Made by a program: the position numbers and the translations under genes
DNA from: Sphingomonas prati
Lineage (GTDB): Bacteria > Pseudomonadota > Alphaproteobacteria > Sphingomonadales > Sphingomonadaceae
DNA: 64,000 bases
Assembly: GCF_014643515.1 (NCBI RefSeq)
Contig: NZ_BMJP01000006.1
Location: forward strand, 61,870-125,869
Direction of reading: 5' to 3'
Part shown: one piece after another, positions 24,602 to 36,125 of the stretch
Layout: each line of letters opens with the position of its first letter
Numbering within the stretch: the first letter of the stretch is position 1
Notes under the pieces: model-generated
What the model saw: only the letters and a program-made list of their open reading frames with translations
What the model was told of the DNA's origin: nothing
Database searches by the model: none

Positions 24602-25510
24602 TCAAGCCCGCGGATGCGCGTTCCGATAAACATCCAGCAGATGCGCCGCATCCACCGCGGTATAAACCTGCGTCGAAGACAAGCTCGCATGCCCCAGCAG
24701 CTCCTGCAGCGAGCGCAGGTCCGCCCCCCGCCCCAGCAGATGCGTCGCGAAACTGTGCCGCAAAGCATGCGGCGTCGTCCGCTCCGACAACCCCAGCCGC
24801 CCGCGCGCCCCGCGCACCGCACGCCGCACGATATCGGCAGACAACGCCCCGCCCTTCGCCCCGCGAAACAGCGGCTCGTCGCGCACCAGCGGCCACGGGC
24901 ACGCCTCGACATAGGCCATCACCGCCTCGCGCACCGGCGCCAGCACCGGCACCAGCCGCGTCTTGGCGCGCTTGCCGGTCACCAGCATCGCATCGCCGAT
25001 CGGCAGGGTCGCGGGCGTCAGCGCCATCGCCTCCCCCACGCGCAGCCCGCATCCGTACAGCAGCAGCAACACCGCGACATCGCGCAGCCCCACCCACTCG
25101 GCATCGGCCACGCTGACATCCTCGACCATCGCATCGATATCGCCCGGCGCCACCGGCCGCGGCACCCCCCGCTTCACCCGCGCCCCCTGCATCCGCGGCA
25201 GATCAACGCCCGCAAAACCCAGAAACCCGCGCACCGCCGACAACTCCCGCGCCGCCCCCGCATTGCCCAGCCCGTCGCTCCGCCGCTTGGCGAGAAACGC
25301 CCGCAAATCCCCCGACGTCAGCCTTCCTAGCGTGGACAGATCCACCGCCCCCCCAAGATGCTCGCCCAGAAACCCAATCAGCCGATGCGCCCCCGCAACA
25401 TAAGCCCGCGCCGTATGCGCAGACATCCGCCGATCAACGACCAGATGCCGCTCCCAATCCGCCGCCAGAAGGCGAGCCGGATGATCGTCAAGAAAACTCC
25501 CTCCCCCCAC
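24602..25510 (-). CDS. Tyrosine recombinase, XerC/XerD type
   Basis: The product is a tyrosine recombinase, probably for chromosome dimer resolution at dif. An N-terminal SAM-like domain (Ser-Ala-His-Thr-Ala-Arg-Ala-Tyr) is followed by the catalytic domain with Gly-Leu-Arg-Val-Gly-Glu, His-Ala-Leu-Arg-His-Ser-Phe-Ala-Thr-His, Leu-Gly-His-Ala-Ser and the nucleophile Thr-Gln-Val-Tyr-Thr. The 5' end is odd: all possible starts (TTG 25549, GTG 25540, GTG 25510) lie inside a family A repeat and none has a ribosome-binding site. I give 25510, which yields 302 residues. Confidence 0.88.
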   Translation of the reverse strand: MGGGSFLDDHPARLLAADWERHLVVDRRMSAHTARAYVAGAHRLIGFLGEHLGGAVDLSTLGRLTSGDLRAFLAKRRSDGLGNAGAARELSAVRGFLGFAGVDLPRMQGARVKRGVPRPVAPGDIDAMVEDVSVADAEWVGLRDVAVLLLLYGCGLRVGEAMALTPATLPIGDAMLVTGKRAKTRLVPVLAPVREAVMAYVEACPWPLVRDEPLFRGAKGGALSADIVRRAVRGARGRLGLSERTTPHALRHSFATHLLGRGADLRSLQELLGHASLSSTQVYTAVDAAHLLDVYRNAHPRA

Positions 25511-25626
25511 CGGGGGGAGGGTCGGGGTGGGGGGCGTCACCGGACGCAACGCAGAAGGGGAAGCACAACACGCCCCCTCTCCCCTCCGGGGAGAGGGTTG
25601 GGGAGAGGGGCGTCACTGGACGCAAC
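25497..25626. repeat. Two family A palindromes, one overlapping the recombinase 5' end
   Basis: Units 25497-25546 and 25572-25626; both end in a GGCGTCAC(C/T)GGACGCAAC tail that also occurs at 36126-36176. Confidence 0.85.
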
Positions 25627-25739
25627 ATCAAAAAATTTCATCCGGCCAACCTCCCTCCGACGCTTCGCCGGCGCACGATGGCACTCCGCCAGACCATGCA
25701 CCAGCACGTTCGGTCCCGAACCATCGGTAGCTCCAGCGA

Positions 25740-25766
25740 AGTTCTCGACAGGCTCGAACCGAACGG
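25740..25766. repeat. Single family B unit
   Basis: Inverse-orientation copy of the GTTCTCGACAGGCTCGAACC core followed by GAACGG. Nothing else is recognised between the recombinase and the next gene. Confidence 0.85.
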
Positions 25767-25811
25767 AAGAAGGAAAAATTAGTCGTACCAAAAGCCCAGC
25801 CCAGCCAACCC

Positions 25812-26291
25812 TCACCGCATCGGCGTAGCCTGCGCAGAGGCAATCAACCAACGCCCACCTTCACGCCGCAGCGCATACCCGACGCGCATCGACCGATCCC
25901 GCATCGCTCCATCCGGCCCCGCCATTCGGTAGGTGACCTTGCTCAGCACGATCGCCGTGTCGCCACGCCGCCGCACGCTCAACTCGCTCGTCGTCATCGC
26001 CGGCACGGGCTGCCGCTTGTCCGGCGCATAGAAGCCCAGCATCTTCTCCCGCGGGTCGACCTCGCCAACCGGCGAAACCTCGACATAGTCCGCGGTGATC
26101 GTCGCTGCGATCGCAGCCGCGTCGAACCCCAGCCGCGCCTTCTCGAACGCGTCGACCACCATCAGCAAAGCGGTATCCGCCGGCGCAACCGCAGCCACCG
26201 GCGCGACTGGCGCGACCGCAGCAACCCCCGCCCCGCCGGTCACCAGCAACGCCGCCACAACCGCAGCCCGCAACTTCGTCCAGCTCGCCAT
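25812..26291 (-). CDS. Secreted SnoaL-like / DUF4440-type protein
   Basis: The product has 159 residues with an N-terminal signal peptide (Trp-Thr-Lys-Leu-Arg then an Ala/Val-rich core to about 45). The mature part looks like a NTF2-like cone fold: Phe-Asp-Ala-Ala-Ala-Ile-Ala-Ala-Thr-Ile-Thr-Ala-Asp-Tyr-Val-Glu-Val-Ser-Pro, then a C-terminal strand pair ending Gly-Arg-Trp-Leu-Ile-Ala-Ser-Ala-Gln-Ala-Thr. Such proteins bind small ligands or act as isomerases. The true role is unknown. The start at 26291 gives the signal peptide; the longer frame is rejected. Confidence 0.75.
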   Translation of the reverse strand: MASWTKLRAAVVAALLVTGGAGVAAVAPVAPVAAVAPADTALLMVVDAFEKARLGFDAAAIAATITADYVEVSPVGEVDPREKMLGFYAPDKRQPVPAMTTSELSVRRRGDTAIVLSKVTYRMAGPDGAMRDRSMRVGYALRREGGRWLIASAQATPMR

Positions 26292-26394
26292 CACACCACC
26301 CCCCGGCCCCGATGGCCGCAAGGTAAAGCTAACCGAACCGGACGAACCCACGCGACCCCGTTGGTCGCATCTTCGTCGCAAGCCGCAGGCGCGA

Positions 26395-27048
26395 TCAGCC
26401 GATCGACTGCCCCGTCTTCGCCCAATCCTTCAGGAAACCTTCGATCCCCTTGTCGGTCAGCGGGTGGTTGACCAGCATCTTGATGATCGCGGGCGGCGCG
26501 GTCATCACGTCGGCGCCGATCTTGGCGGCTTCGAGCACATGGATCGGGTGCCGCACACTGGCGACCAGGATCTCCGTCCCGAAATCATAATTGTCGTAGA
26601 TCTGCCGGATGTCGGCGATCAGCGCCATCCCGTCGAACCCGATATCGTCATGCCGCCCGACGAACGGCGACACGAACGTCGCCCCCGCCTTGCCCGCCAG
26701 CAGCGCCTGGTTGGCCGAGAAGCACAGCGTCACGTTCACCATCGTGCCGTCGTCGGTCAGCTTCTTGCAGGTCTTAAGGCCGTCAAGCGTCAGCGGCACC
26801 TTCACCGCGATATTGTCGGCGATCTTCCGCACGATCTCCGCCTCGCGCATCATGCCCTCATGGTCGAGCGCGACTACCTCGGCCGACACCGGCCCGGGCA
26901 CGATCTTCGCTATCTCGGCCACCACTTCCAGGAAATCCCGCCCCGACTTGGCGATCAGCGACGGATTGGTCGTCACCCCGTCCAGCAACCCCGTCGCGGC
27001 CAGCTCCGTGATGTCGGCGATATCGGCGGTGTCAGCGAAAAATTTCAT
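26395..27048 (-). CDS. fsa: Fructose-6-phosphate aldolase / transaldolase (MipB/TalC type)
   Basis: Class I aldolase fold of 217 residues. It starts Met-Lys-Phe-Phe-Ala-Asp-Thr-Ala-Asp, with Gly-Val-Thr-Thr-Asn-Pro-Ser-Leu near 27-34 and the Schiff-base lysine in Val-Lys-Val-Pro-Leu-Thr near 85. The family interconverts fructose-6-phosphate with dihydroxyacetone and glyceraldehyde-3-phosphate, or acts as transaldolase in the pentose phosphate pathway. Sequence alone does not separate the two activities. Confidence 0.93.
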   Translation of the reverse strand: MKFFADTADIADITELAATGLLDGVTTNPSLIAKSGRDFLEVVAEIAKIVPGPVSAEVVALDHEGMMREAEIVRKIADNIAVKVPLTLDGLKTCKKLTDDGTMVNVTLCFSANQALLAGKAGATFVSPFVGRHDDIGFDGMALIADIRQIYDNYDFGTEILVASVRHPIHVLEAAKIGADVMTAPPAIIKMLVNHPLTDKGIEGFLKDWAKTGQSIG

Positions 27049-27189
27049 GGTGGCTCCGAGGGTTGTTTCGCCCACGGGTATAGGACCGACCGCGACGCGG
27101 GAGCAATAGAAGCGCTGCGTGCCGCGGGTGGAAGGGAAGTACTAGCCCTCCCCCCATCGGGGTCGTGCGCAACCCAAAGGCCAAAACAA

Positions 27190-27305
27190 AGCCTTCTCCC
27201 TTTTAAGGGAGGGGGTTGGGGGTGGGTGCCACCTCTTCTCCAGAGAACCAGCGAAGGCGCGCAGGTACCACCCACCCCCAGCCCCTCCCTTGAAAGGGAG
27301 GGGGG
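27190..27305. repeat. Paired family A element
   Basis: CCTTCTCCCTTTTAAGGGAG with G-rich tail, a 42-base centre (GCCACCTCTTC...GCAGGTACC), then the inverse palindrome. A partial unit lies just upstream (27145-27175). Confidence 0.85.
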
Positions 27306-27312
27306 CAAAAGA

Positions 27313-27990
27313 TCACCCCCGCCCGGCCCCCAACAAGGCAATCAACACCGGATCCCGCGTCGCCCGAGGATCAGCCCGAATCGCCGCCTCCTCCCGCCCG
27401 ATCGCGCGGAAGATCCCGTCCGACGCCTGCCCCGCCACGGTCTGGCCAAGCTCCGCATAATCCACGCCGGTCTTCTCCGCGATCGCCGCACTCAGCGTGC
27501 GGATCACATCCGACCGCAACCCGCGCGACACCTCCGGCAGCATCACGTCGAGTACCGCCCCACCCGCATCCTGCTGCAGCAACGTCGTCGCCGCCGTCGG
27601 CCCACCACGCAGCACCGCCACCGCATCGCGCAACGACATCCGCCGCACATGATCCAGCACCACCGGCGTCGCCCGCCGCGCCGCATCCTGCGCCACCTGG
27701 TTCAGCACGATGCCCATCTGGTTCCGCACCAGGCTGCTGTTCAGCAACGACGCCAGCACGCCGCCATTCCCGGCCAGCGCCTGCGGCACCGCGATCCGCG
27801 CGACCTGACTGTCGTAGAACCCGTTCGGCTCCATCAGCCGGTCGAACGCCCGCTCGGTCGACAGCGTCAGCAAGCGCCGCACACCCTCCTCAACCGTGCT
27901 CGCCCCGGGCCCGGTCGCACACCCGACCACCGCCACCAGCGGCACCAGCGCGGCCATGCCCAGCAACGCGCGCCTGTTCATCGCTTCCAT
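27313..27990 (-). CDS. DUF4197 family lipoprotein
   Basis: The product has 225 residues. The start at 27990 is supported by GAAGGAG seven bases upstream. The signal ends in Val-Val-Gly-Cys near 24. The remainder is helical and matches DUF4197: Glu-Gly-Val-Arg-Arg-Leu-Leu-Thr-Leu-Ser-Thr near 35-45, Phe-Tyr-Asp and Val-Ala-Gly-Gln-Ala-Ser-Asp-Gly-Ile-Phe near the end. Function unknown. It diverges from priA. Confidence 0.85.
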   Translation of the reverse strand: MEAMNRRALLGMAALVPLVAVVGCATGPGASTVEEGVRRLLTLSTERAFDRLMEPNGFYDSQVARIAVPQALAGNGGVLASLLNSSLVRNQMGIVLNQVAQDAARRATPVVLDHVRRMSLRDAVAVLRGGPTAATTLLQQDAGGAVLDVMLPEVSRGLRSDVIRTLSAAIAEKTGVDYAELGQTVAGQASDGIFRAIGREEAAIRADPRATRDPVLIALLGAGRG

Positions 27991-28044
27991 CACCCACTCC
28001 TTCAAAACTCGACGCACCCGTCCGCCATCCCTACTTGATGCAGC

Positions 28045-30216
28045 ATGAACCCCCGTGCGCGCGTCCTGCTCCTCAATGCCGCGATCGGCCCGCTCGATTA
28101 TCGGGTCGATCCGCATAACCCGGTCGAACCCGGCTCGATCGTGCTCGCGCCGCTCGGGCCGCGCCAGCTGACCGGCGTGGTGTGGGAGCCCGATCATATG
28201 CCGTCCGAGATGGAGGTCGGCGACAACCGCCTGCGCCCGCTCGCCGCCGTCTACGACCTGCCACCGCTCAAGGCCTCGCTCCGCCGGCTGATCGAGTGGA
28301 CCGCGGCCTACTACATGGCCTCCCCCGCCGCCGTGCTGCGCATGACGCTCGCGTCCGCCAGCGCGCTCGACGGCAGCCCGGTGATCGTCGAATATCGCGC
28401 GACCGGCCATGTGCCGGACCGCATGACGCCACAACGCACGCAGGCGCTCGACCGGATCGGCACGCGACAGGGCCTCATCCGCGAACTTGCCGGACGTGCC
28501 GACGTCACCGACGCCGTCGTCCGCGGCCTCGTCAAGGCCGGCGCACTGGAGGCCGTCACCGTCCAGGCCGACGCCCCCTATCCCGTCCCCGACCCCGCCC
28601 ACGGCCCGCCCACGCTGTCCGAAGACCAGCGCGCCGCCGCGACGGTGCTTTCGGACGCGGTCACCGCCCACACCGCGCAACCTTTCCTGCTCGACGGCGT
28701 CACCGGCTCCGGCAAGACGGAGGTCTATTTCGAGGCCGTCGCCCGCGCCATCGCGGAGGGCCGCCAGACGCTCGTCCTGCTCCCCGAAATCGCGCTGACC
28801 GAACCCTTCCTCAAACGGTTCGAGGCGCGGTTCGGCTGCCTCCCCGTCGCCTGGCATTCCGACCTGCGCCAGTCGCAACGCCGCCGCGCCTGGCGCGCGA
28901 TCGCCAGCGGCGAGGCCAGCGTCGTGGTCGGCGCGCGCTCGGCCCTGTTCCTGCCCTACCCGAACCTCGGCCTGATCGTCGTGGACGAGGCGCACGAAAC
29001 CAGCTTCAAGCAGGAAGAGGGCGTGATGTACCACGCCCGCGACGTCGCCGTGATGCGCGGCCGGTTCGAGGATTTTCCCGTCATCCTCGCGTCGGCCACC
29101 CCCGCGATCGAAACACGGCAACAGGTCGCGCTCGGCCATTACGCCGAACTCAAGCTCCCCGGCCGCTACGGCGCGGCGCAGATGCCGACGATCGCTGCGC
29201 TGGATCTCACCGCCGATCCGCCCGCCCGCGGCCGCTGGCTCGCCCCCGTGCTGGTGGCGGCGATGGAGGAGACGCTGGCGAAGAAGGAGCAGGTCCTGCT
29301 CTTCCTCAACCGCCGCGGCTACGCCCCGCTCACGCTCTGCCGCACCTGCGGCCACCGGTTCCAGTGTCCGAACTGCACCGCCTGGATGGTCGAACACCGG
29401 CTTTCCGCGCGGCTGGCGTGTCACCACTGCGGCCACACCATGCCGCCGCCCGCCGCCTGCCCCGAATGCAAGGCGGAGGACAGCCTCGTCGCTTGCGGCC
29501 CCGGCGTCGAACGCATCGCGGACGAGGTCGCCGTGCTGTTCCCCACCGCGCGGACCGCGGTCGTCACGTCGGACACCATCTGGTCCCCCGCCCGCGCCGC
29601 GGAATTCGTCAACCGGATGGAGTCCGGCGACATCGACATCGTCGTCGGCACGCAGCTGGTGACCAAGGGCTATCATTTCCCCAACCTCACGCTCGTCGGC
29701 GTGATCGACGCGGATCTGGGGCTGCAGGGCGGCGACCTGCGCGCCGCAGAACGCAGTTTCCAGCAGATCGCGCAGGTCTCCGGCCGCGCCGGCCGCGGGA
29801 CCAAGCCCGGCCGCGTCTTCGTCCAGACCCACGAACCGCAGGCCCCCGTCATCCAGGCGCTCGTCTCGGGCGATGCCGACAGCTTCTACGCCGCCGAAAC
29901 CGACAGCCGGCGCAGCGCAGGCGCACCCCCCTTCGGCCGCTTCGCCGGCATCGTCGTGTCGTCCGAAATCCAGTCCGCCGCGCTCGACACCGCCCGCCTG
30001 ATCGGCCGCACCGCCCCGCGCGTCCCCGGCATGGAGGTCTACGGCCCCGCCCCCGCGCCGCTCTCCATGCTCCGCGGCCGCCACCGCCACCGCCTCCTCG
30101 TCCACGCCGCCCGCACCTTCGACATGCAGGACGCGATCCGCACGTGGCTCGGCGCGCTGGAATGGCCGAAGACGGTGCGGGTGAACGTGGATGTCGACCC
30201 GTACAGCTTCCTCTAG
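28045..30216 (+). CDS. priA: Primosomal protein N' (replication restart helicase)
   Basis: PriA reloads the replisome at stalled forks. The 723-residue protein has the N-terminal DNA 3'-end-binding domain, Walker A Gly-Val-Thr-Gly-Ser-Gly-Lys-Thr near 218-225 and Asp314-Glu-Ala-His. The paired zinc fingers (Cys-Arg-Thr-Cys, Cys-Pro-Asn-Cys, Cys-His-His-Cys, Cys-Pro-Glu-Cys, about 432-475) and helicase motifs V-VI (Gly-Thr-Gln-Leu-Val-Thr-Lys-Gly and Gln-Val-Ser-Gly-Arg-Ala-Gly-Arg) are also present. All family features are intact. Confidence 0.98.
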   Translation: MNPRARVLLLNAAIGPLDYRVDPHNPVEPGSIVLAPLGPRQLTGVVWEPDHMPSEMEVGDNRLRPLAAVYDLPPLKASLRRLIEWTAAYYMASPAAVLRMTLASASALDGSPVIVEYRATGHVPDRMTPQRTQALDRIGTRQGLIRELAGRADVTDAVVRGLVKAGALEAVTVQADAPYPVPDPAHGPPTLSEDQRAAATVLSDAVTAHTAQPFLLDGVTGSGKTEVYFEAVARAIAEGRQTLVLLPEIALTEPFLKRFEARFGCLPVAWHSDLRQSQRRRAWRAIASGEASVVVGARSALFLPYPNLGLIVVDEAHETSFKQEEGVMYHARDVAVMRGRFEDFPVILASATPAIETRQQVALGHYAELKLPGRYGAAQMPTIAALDLTADPPARGRWLAPVLVAAMEETLAKKEQVLLFLNRRGYAPLTLCRTCGHRFQCPNCTAWMVEHRLSARLACHHCGHTMPPPAACPECKAEDSLVACGPGVERIADEVAVLFPTARTAVVTSDTIWSPARAAEFVNRMESGDIDIVVGTQLVTKGYHFPNLTLVGVIDADLGLQGGDLRAAERSFQQIAQVSGRAGRGTKPGRVFVQTHEPQAPVIQALVSGDADSFYAAETDSRRSAGAPPFGRFAGIVVSSEIQSAALDTARLIGRTAPRVPGMEVYGPAPAPLSMLRGRHRHRLLVHAARTFDMQDAIRTWLGALEWPKTVRVNVDVDPYSFL

Positions 30217-30622
30217 TCTAAAGCCCTCCCCCCACCGGGGGGAGGGTTGGGTGGGGGGCTTAGACTGGAAAAGCCCTCACCCCCAGCCAAGCCCCCCACC
30301 CCGACCCTCCCTCCCGATGGGTGGAGGGAGAAGAAGACAGAGAAGCAAGCAAAGCCCCCTCCCTTTCAAGAGTTTCACCGGCCAGCAGGTCGGGAGTGCC
30401 ACTGGCACTCCCTAAAACATGCCGGGGGCATGTTTTACCTGCTGGACGGTGAAACTGGGGTTGGGGGTGGGTGCAACAGCTCCCCAAATCCAACGTCGCG
30501 ACGACGAACAGGTACCACCCACCCCCAGCCCCTCCCTTGAAAGGGAGGGGGGCAAGAAGAAGCCCACCCAATAAGACAAAAAGTCCCCTCGCATCCCCGC
30601 ACGCTCCCCCTACAACCCGGGA
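30217..30622. other. 400-base gap filled by repeats
   Basis: There is no gene here. It contains a family A unit at 30223-30265, an overlapping inverse unit to about 30332, and a complete paired element with a Y-shaped insert at 30354-30552. Confidence 0.7.
30354..30552. repeat. Paired family A element with Y-shaped insert (copy 2)
   Basis: The left palindrome (CCCTCCCTTTCAAG) is interrupted at its tip by 30371-30456. Outer stem AGTTTCACCG/CGGTGAAACT, inner stem CCAGCAGGT/ACCTGCTGG, arm GGGAGTGCC-act-GGCACTCCC, arm TAAAACATGCC-ggg-GGCATGTTTTA. The centre (CAACAGCTCC...AACAGGTACC) and the right palindrome then follow. This is the most complete copy. Confidence 0.9.
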
Positions 30623-32176
30623 ATGACCACCCTCATCCCAGTCCTCGGCGACCAGCTCTCCGGCACCCTCGCCTCGCTCCGCGACCAGGACCGCGCCACC
30701 AGCGTGATCCTGCTGGTCGAAGTCAGAGCCGAGACCCAGTACGTCAAACACCACAAGAAGAAGATCGCGCTCATCTTCTCCGCGATGCGCCACTTCGCCG
30801 CGGCGCTCGAAAAGTCCGGCTGGACCGTCGACTATGTCCGCCTGACCGACCCCGCCAACACGCACAACTTCACCAGCGAAGTCACCCGCGCCGCCGCCCG
30901 CCACGCCGCCACCGCGATCCGCACGGTCGAGGGCGCCGAATATCGCGTGCGCCAGATGCAGGACGACTGGTCGAAGGCCACCGGCCTCCCCGTCGACATC
31001 CTCCACGACGACCGTTTCATCTGCTCGATCCCCGAATTCATGACCTGGGCGCAGGGCCGCAAGGAACATCGGATGGAGTTCTTCTACCGCGACATGCGGC
31101 GCAAGACCGGCCTCCTGATGGACCCGAACGGCAAGCCGACCGGCGGCGACTGGAACTACGACAAGGAAAACCGCCAGACCCCGCCGCGCGGGCTCAACTA
31201 CCCCGCCCCGCTCCGCTTCGAACCGGACGAGATCACGCAGGACGTCCTGACCCTCGTCGCCGCCGAGTTCGCCGACCATTTCGGCGACCTGGAACCCTTC
31301 GCGCTCCCCGTCACCCGCGCCCACGCGAAGCAGGCGCTGAAGCACTTCATCGACACCGCGCTTCCCGATTTCGGGCGCTACCAGGACGCGATGATCGCGG
31401 GGCAGGACTATCTCTACCACAGCGTGCTGTCGCTCTGCCTGAACACCGGCCTGCTCGAACCGCTGGAGGTGTGCGAGGCCGCCGCCGCCGCCTACGACGC
31501 CGGCCTCGCGCCGCTGCCGGCGACGGAGGGCTTCATCCGCCAGATCGCCGGCTGGCGCGAATATATGCGCGGCATGTACTGGTGGGACATGCCGGAATTC
31601 GCGACGCGCAATGCGCTCGACGCCCACCGCCCGCTCCCCGACTTCTACTGGACCGGCGACACCGACATGCGCTGCCTTGCGCAAAGCATCGACCAGACGA
31701 AGCGCGAAGCCTACGCCCACCATATCCAGCGCCTCATGGTGCTCGGCAACTTCGCGATGCTCGCCGGCGTCGAGCCGGGCGAGATCAGCGACTGGTTCCT
31801 CGTCGTCTATTTCGACGCCTATGAATGGGTCGAGATGCCCAACGTCATCGGCATGAGCCAGTTCGCCGACGGCGGCATGATCGCGTCGAAGCCGTACGCG
31901 GGCGGCGGCGCCTATATCGACCGCATGTCCGATTATTGCGGCCGCTGCCGCTACGACGTGAAGCAGAAGACCGGCCCCGACGCCTGCCCGTTCAACGCGC
32001 TCTACTGGGATTTCCTCGCCCGCCACGAAGACAAGCTCAAGACCAACATGCGCCTGCGCACCGTCTACGCCAGCTGGAACCGCATGACCGATGAACGCCG
32101 CGCCGAATACCGCACCAGCGCCGCCACCTTCCTCCACACCCTCGAACCCGCCAGACCCGGCTACGCCAGGGACTGA
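30623..32176 (+). CDS. Iron-sulfur bacterial photolyase/cryptochrome (PhrB type)
   Basis: The product has 517 residues and resembles the FeS-BCP group of (6-4) photolyases, which repair UV (6-4) photoproducts with FAD and a 4Fe-4S cluster. Cys351, Cys439, Cys442 and Cys455 have exactly the spacing of the four cluster ligands of Agrobacterium PhrB (346, 434, 437, 450). Other features are Leu-Ile-Pro-Val-Leu-Gly-Asp-Gln-Leu at the N-terminus, His-Lys-Lys-Lys and Glu-Glu-rich Trp-Arg-Glu-Tyr-Met-Arg-Gly near 313. It stands alone behind a repeat-rich gap. Confidence 0.95.
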   Translation: MTTLIPVLGDQLSGTLASLRDQDRATSVILLVEVRAETQYVKHHKKKIALIFSAMRHFAAALEKSGWTVDYVRLTDPANTHNFTSEVTRAAARHAATAIRTVEGAEYRVRQMQDDWSKATGLPVDILHDDRFICSIPEFMTWAQGRKEHRMEFFYRDMRRKTGLLMDPNGKPTGGDWNYDKENRQTPPRGLNYPAPLRFEPDEITQDVLTLVAAEFADHFGDLEPFALPVTRAHAKQALKHFIDTALPDFGRYQDAMIAGQDYLYHSVLSLCLNTGLLEPLEVCEAAAAAYDAGLAPLPATEGFIRQIAGWREYMRGMYWWDMPEFATRNALDAHRPLPDFYWTGDTDMRCLAQSIDQTKREAYAHHIQRLMVLGNFAMLAGVEPGEISDWFLVVYFDAYEWVEMPNVIGMSQFADGGMIASKPYAGGGAYIDRMSDYCGRCRYDVKQKTGPDACPFNALYWDFLARHEDKLKTNMRLRTVYASWNRMTDERRAEYRTSAATFLHTLEPARPGYARD

Positions 32177-32264
32177 GCCGCCGAAGACAACGAAAAATAC
32201 AGCTTTCGCGGATACTTCGATCCGTCATAGCATCCTGACAAAGATGTTCGGGGGGACGAGGACG

Positions 32265-33836
32265 ATGACGAAACGATTCTGGCAAGCGGCGATCGCGGCG
32301 GCATTGGCAGGCGCGCTCGCCACGCCGGCCACAGCTGCCTGGTTCGAGGCGCGCAGCGACCATTTCGTCATCTACGCCCCGGGCAGCGCGGACACCGCAC
32401 GCGACTACGCCACCCGCCTCGAACGGTTCGACAAGGGGTTGCGCGTCATGCGCGGCTTGCCCGAACGGCCGTCCGATCGCGCCAATCCGCTACTCGTCTA
32501 TGTGCTGCCCGATGCCGCCTCGATCGAACGGCTTTGCAGTAGCGGCGGCAATCGCAAGGAAAGCACCTGCCGCAACGTCGCCGGTTTTTATCAGCCGCGC
32601 GCCGGCGGCTCGGTCGCCTTCACGCCGCGGCGCTCGGGCAATGGCGGGCCGTTCGAAATCTCCGCACAGACCGTGCTGTTCCACGAATACACCCACCATT
32701 TCATGTATGCCAACTACACCGCCGCCTATCCCGGCTGGTTCACGGAGGGGTTCGCCGAATTCAACGGCACCGCGCGCAGCGAACGCGACGGCGGGCTCGG
32801 CTTCGGCGTCCCGGCCATGCACCGCGGCTACGGGCTGATGAACGGCGGCAAACCGCTGACGCTGGAAGAATTGCTGACCGCCGACAACCGCAAGCTGAAC
32901 CAGGACGAGCGCGAGGCGCTCTATGGCCGCGGCTGGTTGCTCACCCATTATCTCACGTTCGAACGCAAGCGCGACGGGCAGCTCAGCACCTATCTGCGCG
33001 AACTGAACCGCGGCAAGCCCAGCCTCGAGGCCGCCAAGATCGCGTTCGGCGATCTGAAGATCCTCGATCGCGATGTCGAACGCTATCTCGTATCGCGCAA
33101 GATGCCCTATCTGCCGATCCCCAAGGACAAACTGCCGATCGGCGAGATCAGCGTGCGGCCATTGTCCCCCGGCGAAACCGCGATGATCCCGGTGCGGATG
33201 CGGTCCGAACGCGGCGTCAACGGCACTACCGCACCCGCGGTCGTGGCGCAGGCCCGCACACTCGCCGCACCCTACGCCGCCGATCCCGTTGTCCAGGCCT
33301 GGCTTGCCGAGGCGGAATATGACGCGCGGCAGGACGACCGGGCGGAGGCAGCTGCCGATCGCGCGCTCGCGGTCGATCCGAAATCGCGGGAGGCATTGCT
33401 CTACAAGGGCCGCGTCCACATGCGCCGCGCGGTCCAGGCCAAGGCGACCGACCAGGCCGTCTGGCGCGAGGCACGCAGCTGGTTCGTCAAGGCAAACCGC
33501 CTCGAACCCGACGACGCCGAACCGTTGATGCTGTTTTACGACAGCTTCCGCCCATCGGGCCAGCGCCCAACCGCCAACGCGATCGTCGGCTTGAACCAGG
33601 CCTTTGCGTTGGCCCCCCAGGACGCCGGCCTTCGCTTCCGCGTCGCGCGCGAATATGTCCGCGATGGCAAGCGCAAGGAGGCGAAACTCGTCCTGGCCCC
33701 GCTCGCCTATGATCCGCACCGCGGCGCCGACAGCCCCGCCGCCAAACTCATCGCCAGCATCGACTCCGCGGATGAAGCCGCCATCCGCACCGCCAGCGAC
33801 GCGGCCGAAGCCGAAGACGACAACGATTCGGAATAA
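32265..33836 (+). CDS. Secreted HExxH metallopeptidase-like protein with TPR tail
   Basis: The product has 523 residues. A signal peptide ends near Ala-Thr-Ala-Ala-Trp (about 24). The motif His140-Glu-Tyr-Thr-His-His-Phe is followed by Thr-Glu-Gly-Phe-Ala-Glu-Phe about 20 residues later, a gluzincin arrangement with the third ligand Glu. The C-terminal half has TPR-like helices (Ala-Glu-Ala-Ala-Ala-Asp-Arg-Ala-Leu-Ala-Val-Asp-Pro). It resembles DUF1570/peptidase MA-like proteins. Substrate unknown. The start was chosen for the signal peptide. Confidence 0.82.
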   Translation: MTKRFWQAAIAAALAGALATPATAAWFEARSDHFVIYAPGSADTARDYATRLERFDKGLRVMRGLPERPSDRANPLLVYVLPDAASIERLCSSGGNRKESTCRNVAGFYQPRAGGSVAFTPRRSGNGGPFEISAQTVLFHEYTHHFMYANYTAAYPGWFTEGFAEFNGTARSERDGGLGFGVPAMHRGYGLMNGGKPLTLEELLTADNRKLNQDEREALYGRGWLLTHYLTFERKRDGQLSTYLRELNRGKPSLEAAKIAFGDLKILDRDVERYLVSRKMPYLPIPKDKLPIGEISVRPLSPGETAMIPVRMRSERGVNGTTAPAVVAQARTLAAPYAADPVVQAWLAEAEYDARQDDRAEAAADRALAVDPKSREALLYKGRVHMRRAVQAKATDQAVWREARSWFVKANRLEPDDAEPLMLFYDSFRPSGQRPTANAIVGLNQAFALAPQDAGLRFRVAREYVRDGKRKEAKLVLAPLAYDPHRGADSPAAKLIASIDSADEAAIRTASDAAEAEDDNDSE

Positions 33837-33950
33837 GACCGGCCCGCACGCGTCCCCCGCCCTCCGCGGCATGACGCGTGCGGCAGCGTCTGCCCCTGCA
33901 ACCGAACCCCGCCCGCCACCAACCTTGCATCCGCGGGGGTCCGATGCTAA

Positions 33951-36116
<2,166 letters not shown>

Positions 36117-36125
36117 ACACGATAT

